A stretch of DNA of 64,000 bases from Pedobacter suwonensis (GCF_900111825.1 NZ_FOJM01000021.1:1-64000), one strand, 5' to 3'. Positions 44,649 to 54,262 are shown, counted from the stretch's first letter. Numbers and translations are program-made. Notes: generated from the sequence alone by a model not told the origin.

Positions 44649-45983
44649 ATGGATTTACAACTTCCTAAAAGCGAGTACCCGAGAGTAGTTATAGTTGGCG
44701 GTGGATTTGGTGGTATTGAATTAGCAAAACGTTTAAAGAACAAACCTTTTCAGGTTGTGATGCTTGATAAGCATAATTATCACACGTTCCAACCCCTACT
44801 CTATCAGGTAGCTACAGGAGGTTTAGAAGCCGATTCGATCGCGTTCCCGCTAAGAAAGATTTTTAAGGGTCAAAAGAACCTGATTTTTCGCGTAACCAAA
44901 GTTACGGAAGTGAATGCAGCAGAAAACTGTTTACAAACTGATATTGGCAGAATTAAATATGATTATCTGGTTATCGCTACAGGTTCTACCAGTAATTTTT
45001 TTGGTAATAAAGAGATCGAGGCCAATTCAATGCCCATGAAATCTATACCGGAAGCACTGGATTTGAGAAGTTTGATTCTACAGAATTTCGAAAAATCGCT
45101 GATCGAAAAAGATCCGGATAAGAAAAATGCACTGTTAAACTTTGTGGTGGTTGGCGGTGGCCCAACAGGCGTTGAAACCTCCGGTGCCATTGCAGAGCTT
45201 AAAAGACATGTTATTCCAAACGATTATCCGGAAATGGATTTAAGCAAGGTTAATATATACCTGATTGAAAACTCGCCGGAATTATTGGGTGTAATGTCTC
45301 CACAGGCACAGAAAAAAGCTAAAGATTTCCTTACCGATATGGGTGTACAGATTATGAACGAAACCCGGGTATTAGGTTATGACGGACTAAAACTCAGCTT
45401 ACAGGATAAAGCGCCTATTTTAAGTTCTACGGTAATCTGGAGTGCTGGAGTAAAAGGAGAACTATTGGCCGGTTTAGACCGGGCAGAAGTTGTTCGTGGA
45501 GGCCGGTTGAAAACCGACACTCAAAATTTAGTGGTAGGTTATCAAAACGTATATGCCATTGGCGACGTAGCCGCTATTATTGACGAAGAAACACCTAATG
45601 GTCACCCGGGAGTTGCGCCGGCAGCCATCCAACAGGGACATCATCTGGCCAAAAACCTGATCAACATTAAAGAAAATAAACCTTTAGAGAAATTCAAATA
45701 TTTCGATAAAGGCTCAATGGCTACAGTTGGCAGAAACAAAGCAGTTGTTGATATAGGCAAAATCCGCTTTCAAGGGGTATTCGCCTGGTTTACCTGGATG
45801 TTTGTCCACTTAATGACTTTGGTAGGCTTCAGAAATAAGATTATTGTTTTTGTCAATTGGGTTTGGAGTTATTTCAGTTATGATCGGGGAACACGTTTAA
45901 TTATCAGAACGTTTGCAAAGGATAGAAGTGTGGATTACAGAGCCGAAGTACCCTCTGTAAAAGATGAAGTCAAGGTGTTTTAG
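44649..45983 (+). CDS. ndh: Type II NADH dehydrogenase (NDH-2)
   Basis: 444 residues with an unusually good ribosome site for this window, AAGGAG six bases before the ATG. The FAD-binding VVIVGGGFGGIELAKRL is near residue 14 and the NADH-binding VVVGGGPTGVETSGAIAEL near 165. YAIGDVAAI is the second FAD motif, and an amphipathic or membrane C-terminus contains WFTWMFVHLMTLVGF. It passes electrons from NADH to quinone at the inner membrane face without pumping protons, and could feed the CydAB oxidase encoded at 54-57 kb. Confidence 0.93.
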   Translation: MDLQLPKSEYPRVVIVGGGFGGIELAKRLKNKPFQVVMLDKHNYHTFQPLLYQVATGGLEADSIAFPLRKIFKGQKNLIFRVTKVTEVNAAENCLQTDIGRIKYDYLVIATGSTSNFFGNKEIEANSMPMKSIPEALDLRSLILQNFEKSLIEKDPDKKNALLNFVVVGGGPTGVETSGAIAELKRHVIPNDYPEMDLSKVNIYLIENSPELLGVMSPQAQKKAKDFLTDMGVQIMNETRVLGYDGLKLSLQDKAPILSSTVIWSAGVKGELLAGLDRAEVVRGGRLKTDTQNLVVGYQNVYAIGDVAAIIDEETPNGHPGVAPAAIQQGHHLAKNLINIKENKPLEKFKYFDKGSMATVGRNKAVVDIGKIRFQGVFAWFTWMFVHLMTLVGFRNKIIVFVNWVWSYFSYDRGTRLIIRTFAKDRSVDYRAEVPSVKDEVKVF

Positions 45984-46066
45984 TATTTAAGAGGAGTTTT
46001 GGGTTAAAAATTTTTTCTTCTTTTCTTAACGGAAAACTTTGCGCAATTTGCGGTTAAACCGAAAAT

Positions 46067-46927
46067 ATGAGCCAAAACAATTTCAAATTGATTGAATGTC
46101 CGCGCGATGCCATGCAGGGATTGCACAATTTCATTCCGACCGAGCTTAAAGTTGAATATTTAAACCTACTGCTTCAGGTCGGTTTTGATACGCTTGATTT
46201 TGGAAGTTTTGTTTCTCCCAAAGCCATTCCGCAGATGGCCGACACCGCTGAAGTTTTAGCACAGCTGGATTTAAGCAATACAAATACTAAACTGTTGGCT
46301 ATTGTAGCGAATTTAAGGGGTGTAGAAGATGCAATAAAGCATGAAGCAGTTGATTACCTCGGATTTCCATTTTCGATCTCTGAAACCTTTCAACAGCGCA
46401 ATACCAATTCCAGCATAACGCAATCTTTAAATACGGTTGAAGAAATGCTTTCACTTTGTGCAAAAAACAATAAGAAGGCGGTCATTTATCTATCTATGGG
46501 TTTTGGAAATCCTTATGGTGATGAATGGAATTACGGGATTGTAGAACAATGGGCTGATGTATTAGTGGGCAAAGGAGCGGAAATTCTATCGCTTGCTGAT
46601 ACGGTAGGCGTTTCCACACCAGAAAAGATAGAAAACATATTACCAGAACTGATTTCAAAATTCAAAAATACCGAGATCGGCATTCATTTACACTCCATTC
46701 CCGCCGATCGTTTCGAGAAAATTGAGGCTGCTTATCGTTCAGGCGTAACCCGCATAGATTCTGCATTGAAAGGATTTGGCGGCTGCCCTATGGCTGCCGA
46801 TGATCTCACCGGAAATATTGCTACGGAAGATGTAATTAGCTATCTGAACTCGAAAGAAGAAATTCTAAATCTCAATATGGATAAATGGAAGGAGGCAATT
46901 GCTTTCTCTGTTAAAATATTTGGGTAG
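46067..46927 (+). CDS. Hydroxymethylglutaryl-CoA lyase-family enzyme
   Basis: 286 residues of the HMGL TIM-barrel family: ECPRDAMQG near residue 9 (the HMGL version of the metal-site loop), LSLADTVGVSTPEK, GIHLHS (metal His pair) and KGFGGCPMAADDL with the conserved C-terminal catalytic cysteine. HMG-CoA lyase splits HMG-CoA to acetoacetate and acetyl-CoA in leucine breakdown. No other leucine genes are adjacent, so the pathway role is family-based. Confidence 0.9.
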   Translation: MSQNNFKLIECPRDAMQGLHNFIPTELKVEYLNLLLQVGFDTLDFGSFVSPKAIPQMADTAEVLAQLDLSNTNTKLLAIVANLRGVEDAIKHEAVDYLGFPFSISETFQQRNTNSSITQSLNTVEEMLSLCAKNNKKAVIYLSMGFGNPYGDEWNYGIVEQWADVLVGKGAEILSLADTVGVSTPEKIENILPELISKFKNTEIGIHLHSIPADRFEKIEAAYRSGVTRIDSALKGFGGCPMAADDLTGNIATEDVISYLNSKEEILNLNMDKWKEAIAFSVKIFG

Positions 46928-46958
46928 GTAATTTTTGATCCACCCCATAACAAAAATT

Positions 46959-46983
46959 CGTCATTGCGAGGCACGAAGCAATC
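46959..46983 (+). repeat. Left inverted repeat of the GIY-YIG segment
   Basis: A 25-base arm beginning CGTCATTGCGAGGCACG. Its reverse complement, with one mismatch, is at 47439-47463. The same arm, base for base, starts the element at 33541. Confidence 0.85.
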
Positions 46984-47091
46984 CTACTACTTTGGTTGGG
47001 TAGATAAATTGATACGGCTATCACTTTAAGATTGCCAGCCTGTTGCCAGCAGACTTCGTTGGCAGAAAAAGCATCCTCGAAATGACGGAAA

Positions 47092-47388
47092 CTACGCATC
47101 CAATCCATCATATAAATCAATCCAATTTGGATTTTTGGATACAATTAAATCTATTTTCTGTTGTCGGTTTCCCTCTTTTATTCTTTTTTCCTCATTAATA
47201 GCCTCTTCAATTCCGAAAAAAAATGCATAATAAACCAATTTACAACATTTATATCTTGAAGTAAAGCTATTTGAAAACTCGTTATTTTTATGTTGCCATA
47301 CCCTACCCTGTAAATCAGAAGTTACGCCCATGTAAAATACGGTATTAAAAGAATTTGCCATGATATATATGCAGCCTCCTCTTTCCAT
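47092..47388 (-). CDS. Stand-alone GIY-YIG endonuclease-like protein
   Basis: 98 residues, the size of the single-domain UPF0213/YhbQ-like group. GCIYIMAN (GIY-equivalent, residues 5-12), FYMGVT (YIG-equivalent), Arg29 in GRVWQHK and Glu67 in NEEKRIKEG give the expected catalytic set. Function is unknown for most members; some cleave DNA. It lies in a 505-base segment bounded by inverted copies of the CGTCATTGCGAGG repeat, an arrangement that suggests movement as a unit, although no transposase is in the segment. Confidence 0.85.
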   Translation of the reverse strand: MERGGCIYIMANSFNTVFYMGVTSDLQGRVWQHKNNEFSNSFTSRYKCCKLVYYAFFFGIEEAINEEKRIKEGNRQQKIDLIVSKNPNWIDLYDGLDA

Positions 47389-47438
47389 ATTAGTTCTGTT
47401 TAGTAATTAACTAATGAGTGGTCTAGCGATCGCATTAA

Positions 47439-47463
47439 GATTGCTTCGTTCCTCGCAATGACG
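47439..47463 (-). repeat. Right inverted repeat of the GIY-YIG segment
   Basis: GATTGCTTCGTTCCTCGCA and six more bases form the reverse complement of the arm at 46959-46983, with a single mismatch (C versus A in the centre). It ends nine bases before the stop of the GNAT gene. Confidence 0.85.
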
Positions 47464-47472
47464 ATACAATTT

Positions 47473-47895
47473 TCAAACTTGCTTCACCATTTTAAAGTGT
47501 TGTATACCAGCCTCCTCAAATTGCTCACCCTCTGCAACAAAGCCGAACTTGGCATACAAACTCATGGCATCCAGTTGCGAGTTTAAATAAATATAATGTG
47601 CATCTTCCGGCAAATCAGATAAAGCCTCAGCGATCAGTGCCCGGCCTACCCCTTGCCCTCTAAACTCCTTTAAAACAGCAAAACGCTCTAATTTATAACC
47701 GTTGTCCGTTTTACGCCACCTACATGCACCACAAGGCTGTCCGTTATTGGTGGCCAGAAAATGTACTGATTCGTCCTCATGCTCCCATTCCAGCTCTGGC
47801 GGACAATTCTGTTCATCTACAAAAACAATTTTACGGATCGCAAATACTTTATCTAAATCTTCGGGATGGTTAACTTTTTGAACGTGCAGACTCAT
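47473..47895 (-). CDS. GNAT-family N-acetyltransferase
   Basis: 140 residues. It has the ElaA-like start VFAIRKIVFVDEQNCPPELEWE and the acetyl-CoA loop LKEFRGQGVGRALIAEAL (R/Q-x-x-G-x-G/A). The C-terminal YAKFGFVAEGEQFEEAGIQHFKM holds the late beta strands. It transfers acetyl groups to an unknown amine. It overlaps the upstream iron-permease-like gene by 26 bases and must be translated from the same message. Confidence 0.87.
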   Translation of the reverse strand: MSLHVQKVNHPEDLDKVFAIRKIVFVDEQNCPPELEWEHEDESVHFLATNNGQPCGACRWRKTDNGYKLERFAVLKEFRGQGVGRALIAEALSDLPEDAHYIYLNSQLDAMSLYAKFGFVAEGEQFEEAGIQHFKMVKQV

Positions 47896-48403
47896 TATCG
47901 TGTTTTTTAAAGTGTTTATTTGACTTTACTTTTATTTCATTCAATTGCTTCGCAACATCTATTGAATGCGAGCAATGAATATCGGCCTCTTTTTTGGCAA
48001 GTGCAGCAATCGCAACGTAAAATTTATGCAATTGATCCAATTCTTTTTCGCTCAGGTCTTCAATATCTACCATGCGGTTACTCGCACCTTGTTGCGCGGC
48101 AATTAACTCATTCAATTTTAGCTGGATCGCTTTCCCGTCTTTATTCTGCGCTTTCTGGATTAGAAATACCATTAAAAAGGTAATAATTGTTGTTCCGGTA
48201 TTAATTACCAGTTGCCATGTTTCAGAGTAATTGAATATAGGGCCACTCACCGCCCAAATTACAACAATTGCTGTTGCACTGATAAATGCCGCAGAACTCC
48301 CGGTAAACTTGGTTGCCGCGTTAGCAAATTTTTCAAAAAAATTGTTGCTTTTATTATTGCTTTTAGATTTTGTCATCACCATTTGTTCGCTTAAAGATAC
48401 CAT
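47870..48403 (-). CDS. Low-affinity iron permease family protein
   Basis: Up to 177 residues; starts at Met8 (48382) or Met10 (48376) are equally possible. FFEKFANAATKFTGSSAAFI precedes two membrane helices, AFISATAIVVIWAVSGPIF and WQLVINTGTTIITFLMVFLI, then QKAQNKDGKAIQLKLNELI, the signature of the low-affinity iron permease family. A C-terminal charged tail follows. Bacterial members are much shorter than yeast Fet4 and iron transport has not been shown for them to my knowledge. Confidence 0.85.
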   Translation of the reverse strand: MVSLSEQMVMTKSKSNNKSNNFFEKFANAATKFTGSSAAFISATAIVVIWAVSGPIFNYSETWQLVINTGTTIITFLMVFLIQKAQNKDGKAIQLKLNELIAAQQGASNRMVDIEDLSEKELDQLHKFYVAIAALAKKEADIHCSHSIDVAKQLNEIKVKSNKHFKKHDNESARSKS

Positions 48404-48413
48404 AAAACAAACA

Positions 48414-48446
48414 AAAGCGCCATAAGTTTTAAACCTGTGGCGCTTT
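48414..48446 (-). terminator. Terminator of the aldolase gene
   Basis: AAAGCGCCA and TGGCGCTTT arms enclose a 15-base loop. On the - strand the stem is followed by TTGTTTGTTTTA. It lies 66 bases past the aldolase stop, just before the iron-permease-like gene. Confidence 0.75.
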
Positions 48447-48511
48447 CGCTAATGTTGTAATATTAAAAGATTGAAAAGTTGCAACGTTACAACCTTTTAA
48501 CGTTTAAGCTC

Positions 48512-49591
48512 TTAGAGCTTATCGTTAACGTTGATACAGTTTAAGTCTTCAAAAGCGGTAGTTAAACGCTTAACAAAAGCCTCTTCTCCTTTACGTAACC
48601 ATACACGTGGATCGTAATATTTTTTGTTTGGCTTATCATCGCCGTCAGGATTACCGATCTGGCCTTGAAGATAACCTTCATTCTTTTTGTAATATTCTAA
48701 AATACCTTCCCAGAATGCCCATTGCATATCCGTATCAATATTCATTTTAATTGCACCATAAGAAATGGCTTCCCTGATCTCTTCCTGAGATGAACCGGAA
48801 CCACCGTGGAATACGAAATTGATTGGTTTTTCGGCTGTTAAATTGAATTTTTCTTTGATAAAATCCTGAGAGTTTTTCAAAATTACCGGTTGCAATTTTA
48901 CGTTACCCGGTTTATAAACTCCATGTACGTTACCAAAAGCTGCAGCAACCGTAAAACGAGGAGAAACTTTGCTTAACTCTTCATAAGCATAAGCTACTTC
49001 ACTAGGCTGTGTATATAATTTCGAGCTGTCAACATCGCTATTATCCACACCATCTTCTTCACCACCTGTTACACCAAGCTCGATTTCGATAGTCATGTTC
49101 ATTTTAGCCATACGTGCTAAGTATTTAGCAGAAATTTCCATGTTTTCTTCGATAGACTCTTCCGATAAATCTAACATATGAGATGAAAACAAAGGCTTGC
49201 CGGTTTCAGCGAAGAATTTTTCGCCGTGATCCAATAATCCATCAATCCATGGCAACAATTTTTTAGCTGCGTGGTCAGTGTGTAATACCACCGCAACCCC
49301 ATAATGTTCTGCCAATAAATGTACATGTTTAGCTGCTGATACAGCACCTAGAATGCATGCTTGTAATTTCTCATTATCCAACGATTTACCAGCATAAAAC
49401 TGGGCACCACCATTAGATAGTTGAATCATAACAGGCGAATTTACTGCCTTTGCAGTTTCCATTACCGCATTTACCGTATTGGTACCGGTAACATTTACTG
49501 CTGGTAAAGCAAACTGATGTTTTTTAGCCTGCTCAAATAATTCTTGAACGGCATCTCCGTAAATTACGCCTTTGTAGCCTTTTAAACTCAT
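48512..49591 (-). CDS. fbaA: Class II fructose-bisphosphate aldolase
   Basis: 359 residues, the E. coli FbaA size class. VVLHTDHAAKKLLPWIDG holds the catalytic Asp and zinc His, EIELGVTGGEEDGVDN the zinc-site Glu loop, and FGNVHGVYKPGNV and FVFHGGSGSS the further zinc histidines. INIDTDMQWAFW binds substrate. It interconverts fructose-1,6-bisphosphate with DHAP and glyceraldehyde-3-phosphate in glycolysis and gluconeogenesis, with Zn2+. It is divergent from accD. Confidence 0.96.
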   Translation of the reverse strand: MSLKGYKGVIYGDAVQELFEQAKKHQFALPAVNVTGTNTVNAVMETAKAVNSPVMIQLSNGGAQFYAGKSLDNEKLQACILGAVSAAKHVHLLAEHYGVAVVLHTDHAAKKLLPWIDGLLDHGEKFFAETGKPLFSSHMLDLSEESIEENMEISAKYLARMAKMNMTIEIELGVTGGEEDGVDNSDVDSSKLYTQPSEVAYAYEELSKVSPRFTVAAAFGNVHGVYKPGNVKLQPVILKNSQDFIKEKFNLTAEKPINFVFHGGSGSSQEEIREAISYGAIKMNIDTDMQWAFWEGILEYYKKNEGYLQGQIGNPDGDDKPNKKYYDPRVWLRKGEEAFVKRLTTAFEDLNCINVNDKL

Positions 49592-49949
49592 TTCTTGTTA
49601 ATTTTATTAAGTCCGAAGTTATAAAAAAAATTAACATTACCAGCTTTTGTAACAACAGAATTATCTGCCTAAAAGCAAAACAAAGCCTGTTTAGTGTAAA
49701 AAACACATTATCCTTAGTGTAAAAAAGACACACCTTTAGAAATAATCAATTTACAAGGAATTTTAACAAACAACCAAAATCCAGCGTACAATGATCAAAT
49801 GCCAACAATTAATGTTCCGATTTACGAGTTTAATCATTGTGATTTGAATATTGATCATTAATTATTGATCATTGCGATTTGATCATTGGTAATTCTTTAT
49901 CTTAATTTTATTTTTCGTTTCTTTGCAATCCAATTCTTCAAAAAATTAT
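49592..49949. other. Divergent spacer between fbaA and accD
   Basis: 358 bases containing promoters for both genes. TTAGTGTAAAAAA is repeated near 49690 and 49713. From 49788 on there are several TTGATCATT-type units (a low-complexity repeat). No gene is seen, and I cannot place the promoters confidently. Confidence 0.45.
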
Positions 49950-50795
49950 ATGGCTTGGTTTAAGAGAGAAAAAAAAGGTATCATTACTACAACAGAGGAG
50001 AAAAAAGAAGCACCGGATGGGTTGTGGAATAAATGTCCGAATTGCAAAAAACCGCTACATCAGGCAGAGCTTCAGGAAAACAAATATGTTTGCCACTATT
50101 GCAGCTACCATCTGAGAGTAGGCTCTAAAGAATATTTCGAGGTTTTATTTGATAATAATCAGTTTAAAGAGTTGTTTCCTAACCTCACTTCGGGCGACCC
50201 TTTAAATTTTAACGATAACAAACCTTATACCGATAGAATTAAAGAAAGCCAGGCTAAAACAGGCTTAAAAGATGCGATCCGTTCGGCGGTTGGTAAAATT
50301 GAGGGAGAAGACATCGTGATTGCCTGCATGGATTTTGCTTTTATTGGCGGTTCAATGGGCTCAGTTGTAGGTGAAAAGATCGCAAGATCGATCGATTATA
50401 GCATTAAACATAAAGTTCCGTTCCTCATGATCTCAAAATCAGGTGGTGCACGGATGATGGAAGCTGCATTTTCGTTAATGCAAATGGCTAAAACGTCAGC
50501 GAAACTGGCTTTATTAAGTCAGGCAAAAATTCCATACATCTCTTTATTAACCGATCCAACTACTGGCGGTGTAACGGCTTCTTATGCCATGTTAGGCGAT
50601 ATCAATATTGCAGAACCAGGCGCATTAATCGGTTTTGCAGGTCCGCGGGTAATTAAAGAAACCATAAAAAAAGATCTGCCTAAAGGTTTCCAAACTTCAG
50701 AATTTGTGTTGGAACATGGCTTCCTGGATTTTATAGTAGATAGAAGGGCCATGAAAGCTAAATTGGGCGCATTTGTAAAAATGATGAACAATTAG
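49950..50795 (+). CDS. accD: Acetyl-CoA carboxylase carboxyltransferase subunit beta AccD
   Basis: The ATG at 49950 (MAWFKREKKG) is preferred to a TTG nine codons upstream, and gives 281 residues. The N-terminal zinc ribbon, CPNCKKPL...VCHYCSYHL, is followed by the crotonase-like carboxyltransferase domain with SKSGGARMMEAAFSLMQM and LTDPTTGGVTASYAMLGD. With AccA it moves CO2 from biotin to acetyl-CoA, making malonyl-CoA for fatty acid synthesis. AccA is not nearby. Confidence 0.95.
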   Translation: MAWFKREKKGIITTTEEKKEAPDGLWNKCPNCKKPLHQAELQENKYVCHYCSYHLRVGSKEYFEVLFDNNQFKELFPNLTSGDPLNFNDNKPYTDRIKESQAKTGLKDAIRSAVGKIEGEDIVIACMDFAFIGGSMGSVVGEKIARSIDYSIKHKVPFLMISKSGGARMMEAAFSLMQMAKTSAKLALLSQAKIPYISLLTDPTTGGVTASYAMLGDINIAEPGALIGFAGPRVIKETIKKDLPKGFQTSEFVLEHGFLDFIVDRRAMKAKLGAFVKMMNN

Positions 50796-51255
50796 TTGGT
50801 TCAGTAGTCTAGTAGTTCATTAGTCATTGGTTTATTGGTCATTAGGTCATTAGTTAATTGGTCATTGGTCCATTAGTCATTGCTTTATTGGTGATTAGTG
50901 AAAGTCTCCAATGAATAAATAGACATTATAAAAAAAGTAGGATTTGAATAACTTAGGTTAAATCAGTCCTGCTTTTTGCTTTAAGCACACGCTACACTCC
51001 GGGCTTTTCATGGCAATCACATTTATTTAACATGAACTAGTAATTCTTTTGATAATTTTTTCCAGCGAGTGCATTTACTACAAAGGCTTTAAGCCACAAA
51101 GGCAAAGCTATTATTTATTTAGATGAACTCAGTTACTTGCCTTACGCGTCAGTATGACTCGATAATAGAATGTGTCTTGCAACATTTCCATTAACATCTC
51201 ACAACCCTACCTCATATTTCATAAATTAGCCTCAACTCATTAACTTTAACTAATT
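50796..51255. other. Spacer with GGTCATTAG-type simple repeat
   Basis: 50805-50900 is a degenerate run of TAGTCATTGG/GGTCATTAG units, a low-complexity repeat. The rest, to 51255, shows no gene, hairpin terminator or clear promoter. Confidence 0.5.
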
Positions 51256-52803
51256 ATGAATAAACAACTACTGTTTTCTGCACTGTTTCTTTGTGCTTCG
51301 ACCAGTCTTTTTGCACAAGACCGGAAAGTAATTGATAATATCATTAAAGAAGTAAACGAAAATTCTCAATTGGAGAAACTGGCGCACGAACTTTTGGATG
51401 TTGTTGGACCACGATTGGTTGGTTCGCCACAGATGAAACAAGCTAACGACTGGGCGGTAAAAAAATATAGCGACTGGGGCATTTCGGCTAAAAACGAAAA
51501 GTGGGGCGAATGGGCCGGTTGGGAACGCGGCATTACACACATTGATTTAGTAAGTCCGAGGGTTCGGACGTTAGAAGGCACACAATTAGCCTGGAGCCCA
51601 TCAACCAATGGTAAAACCATTAATGCAGAAGCCATTATCCTTCCGGAAATTACAGATTCTGCATCTTTTCAGAAATGGTTACCCAACGTAAAAGGTAAAA
51701 TTGTTTTAATTTCAATGAACCAAATATCTGGGCGACCAGAAAAAAACTGGGAAGAGTTTGCTACAAAAGATCTTTTTGAAAAATTTAAGAAAGAAAAAGC
51801 CAATGCAGCAAAAGCATGGACGGCCAATTTAGCTAAAACAGGTCTTACCGCAAGAACACTTCCTGTAGCTTTAGAAAATGCTGGTGCGGTGGCTGTGGTC
51901 ATCAATAACTGGTCGCAGGGCTTCGGTGTAGACAAGATTTTTGGCGCCAATACCACTAAGGTGCCAACATTAGATTTATCTGTCGAAGATTACGGTTTGG
52001 TATATCGTTTGGCTTTAAATGGCAACAAACCGATGCTTAAAATTGAATCAGAATCAAAAAAACTGGGAACTGTACCAACCTTTAATACCATAGCGGAGTT
52101 AAAGGGCAAGCAAAAACCAAATGAATATGTGATGCTCTCGGCACATTTCGATTCGTGGGATGGAGCAAGTGGTGCAACAGATAATGGTTCGGGTACCATT
52201 TTAATGATGGAAGCCATGCGCATTTTAAAGAAATTTTACCCCAACCCAAAACGCACCATTTTAGTGGGGCATTGGGGCAGCGAAGAGCAAGGATTAAATG
52301 GTTCGAGGGCATTTGTAGAAGATCATCCGGAAATCGTGAACAACCTGCAGGCGCTGTTTAACCAGGATAACGGTACGGGCCGTGTGGTTAACATTGGCGG
52401 ACAGGGTTTTGCAAAATCAAAAGAGTACATTACCCGTTGGTTGGCAGCCGTACCAGATACTATTAAAAATCAGATCAAAACCAGTTTTCCGGGGACACCG
52501 GGCGCAGGCGGCTCTGACTTTGCTTCATTTGTTGCTGCCGGAGCATTAGGTTATTCTTTAGGTTCAACCAGTTGGGATTATGGCACTTATACCTGGCATA
52601 CCAACCGCGATAGTTATGATAAACTGGTTTTCGACGAAATCAGAAGTAACGTAATTCTGGCTGCCATCATGGTTTATATGGCTTGTGAAGATCCTGAGAA
52701 AACCTCAACCGAAAAAGCAACCGATTTACCTGTAAATGAGCGTACTGGAAAACCAGCAACCTGGCCGGTACAAACAAAATCAAACAGAAAAGGTGGGTTG
52801 TAG
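51256..52803 (+). CDS. Secreted M28-family peptidase (carboxypeptidase Q-like)
   Basis: 515 residues with a signal peptide (MNKQLLFSALFLCASTSLFAQ). A PA-domain insert at about 120-240 contains VPTLDLSVEDY. The M28 zinc core follows: LSAHFDSWDGASGATDNGSG (His and bridging Asp), HWGSEEQGLNGSRAF (catalytic Glu and zinc Glu), PGAGGSDFASF (Asp) and WHTNRDSYD (His). Unlike the M28 gene at 19.3 kb it is intact. It probably trims peptides in the periplasm. Confidence 0.9.
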   Translation: MNKQLLFSALFLCASTSLFAQDRKVIDNIIKEVNENSQLEKLAHELLDVVGPRLVGSPQMKQANDWAVKKYSDWGISAKNEKWGEWAGWERGITHIDLVSPRVRTLEGTQLAWSPSTNGKTINAEAIILPEITDSASFQKWLPNVKGKIVLISMNQISGRPEKNWEEFATKDLFEKFKKEKANAAKAWTANLAKTGLTARTLPVALENAGAVAVVINNWSQGFGVDKIFGANTTKVPTLDLSVEDYGLVYRLALNGNKPMLKIESESKKLGTVPTFNTIAELKGKQKPNEYVMLSAHFDSWDGASGATDNGSGTILMMEAMRILKKFYPNPKRTILVGHWGSEEQGLNGSRAFVEDHPEIVNNLQALFNQDNGTGRVVNIGGQGFAKSKEYITRWLAAVPDTIKNQIKTSFPGTPGAGGSDFASFVAAGALGYSLGSTSWDYGTYTWHTNRDSYDKLVFDEIRSNVILAAIMVYMACEDPEKTSTEKATDLPVNERTGKPATWPVQTKSNRKGGL

Positions 52804-52923
52804 AGCAAGAATTTTAATATAATTAAAGGAGCATTTGGAAACAGATGCTCTTTTGGTTTTTTTCAGAAAAATGCGACGTGCAACATTATTTAAAAAAGGG
52901 TCGTCTTTTAAACAAAAAATAGG

Positions 52924-54138
52924 ATGAAAAATATAAGTAAAATACTACTCTCTCTTTTATTCGTTTTCACCAGTAACATGTGCTTTTCGCAGTCGCTATC
53001 GCAAAATGATTTTATCGAAGACCTGGAGTACATTAAAAAAACTTTACCAAGCAAACACACCAATCTTTTTGCCAAAATAGATTCTTTGGCATTCATTAAA
53101 AAGATTGACATGATTGAAATCAAGACGGGTTCTTTAGATTATGAATCATTTAGTGCTGAATTGTTTAAGCTCACTGTTGCAATTGGTGATGAACACACTT
53201 TCATAGAACGAAAATTCACTAAAATACTCCCGATTGAGTTTGAGTTGTTCAAAGAAGGTATCTATGTAAAAAGGATTGATGCTACAAATAAAGCGATGTT
53301 ATACTCGAAGTTATTTGCCATCAACAACATACCCGTTATTAAGATAATTAACTTATTTAAAGAAGTTATATTGAGTGAAAATCAATCTTACTTTAACGAT
53401 CACCTTTTGCGATATCTTAATAATCCTACATTTTTAAAGGGTTTAGGGATTTTAAATTCCGACCAGAAAGCAGAATTTACTTTAATCGATAAAAATAATA
53501 TAACTAAAAAGATAACGCTTAATGCGATTACTAGCAATAACATTATGGACCTGCAATTGGACAAAGGCAGTACTGCTTTACGCGTTCAAGAGAAAAAAGG
53601 TCATTACTGGTTCGACTTTAATCCAAGTCTCAAAACCGTATATGTCAATTATAATGAATGTAAGGAAGATCCTGGCAATCCTTTTTTGCAGTTTAACGAC
53701 GAATTATTTAAAACCATTAATCAATATCAACCAGAAAAGCTAGTGCTTGACATACGGGAAAACAGTGGAGGAAATTCGGGTATTCTATGGCCATTTATAA
53801 TTGAAATCAAGAAAAGCTACCTCAATAAAAAAGGAAAGTTCTTTGTACTCATTGGCAAAAAAACTTTTTCATCAGCTGTAATGAATGCCGTAGAGTTGAA
53901 AAAAAATACCAACGCCACATTTATAGGTGAGGTAACCAGCGGGAATATTAATCATTATGGAGAAGTTAGAGGCTTTAAATTGCCAAAATCAAAGATAATT
54001 ATTGCTTATTCTACCAGATATTGGGAAAACTGGAAAGGTAAAAACGGTCCATTAAGGCCCGATGTGAGAATTAAGTATTCAATTAAAAATTATATACAAG
54101 GCAAAGATGAAGCGCTGATAGCAGTGAACAAAATTTAA
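52924..54138 (+). CDS. Secreted S41-family peptidase
   Basis: 404 residues with a signal peptide (MKNISKILLSLLFVFTSNMCFSQ). The N-terminal helical cap domain is followed by LVLDIRENSGGNSG and FVLIGKKTFSSAVMNAVELK, where the second Ser of KTFSSA is at the catalytic position. FIGEVTSGNINHYGE follows. There is no obvious PDZ domain, so it resembles the tricorn/IRBP-like S41 group more than classic CtpA. The substrate is unknown. Confidence 0.85.
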   Translation: MKNISKILLSLLFVFTSNMCFSQSLSQNDFIEDLEYIKKTLPSKHTNLFAKIDSLAFIKKIDMIEIKTGSLDYESFSAELFKLTVAIGDEHTFIERKFTKILPIEFELFKEGIYVKRIDATNKAMLYSKLFAINNIPVIKIINLFKEVILSENQSYFNDHLLRYLNNPTFLKGLGILNSDQKAEFTLIDKNNITKKITLNAITSNNIMDLQLDKGSTALRVQEKKGHYWFDFNPSLKTVYVNYNECKEDPGNPFLQFNDELFKTINQYQPEKLVLDIRENSGGNSGILWPFIIEIKKSYLNKKGKFFVLIGKKTFSSAVMNAVELKKNTNATFIGEVTSGNINHYGEVRGFKLPKSKIIIAYSTRYWENWKGKNGPLRPDVRIKYSIKNYIQGKDEALIAVNKI

Positions 54139-54262
54139 AAGAGGTTGGCGTTATAAAAAGACTTTATAAAAGCGAGTCTTAGCACTTTATAATAACAAAA
54201 ATCATACTTGATAAAAGTCCTATGAATTAAATATTATAAACAAACGGCTTTCAGTTGAGAAC

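Noticed and set aside
52082..52312. - strand frames opposite the M28 peptidase gene
   Set aside because: The + strand gene has a signal peptide and every catalytic motif. The opposite frames are shadows.
54155..54181. AAGACT/AGTCTT hairpin between the S41 gene and cydB
   Set aside because: Only six base pairs with an 11-base loop and no T run. Too weak to call a terminator.
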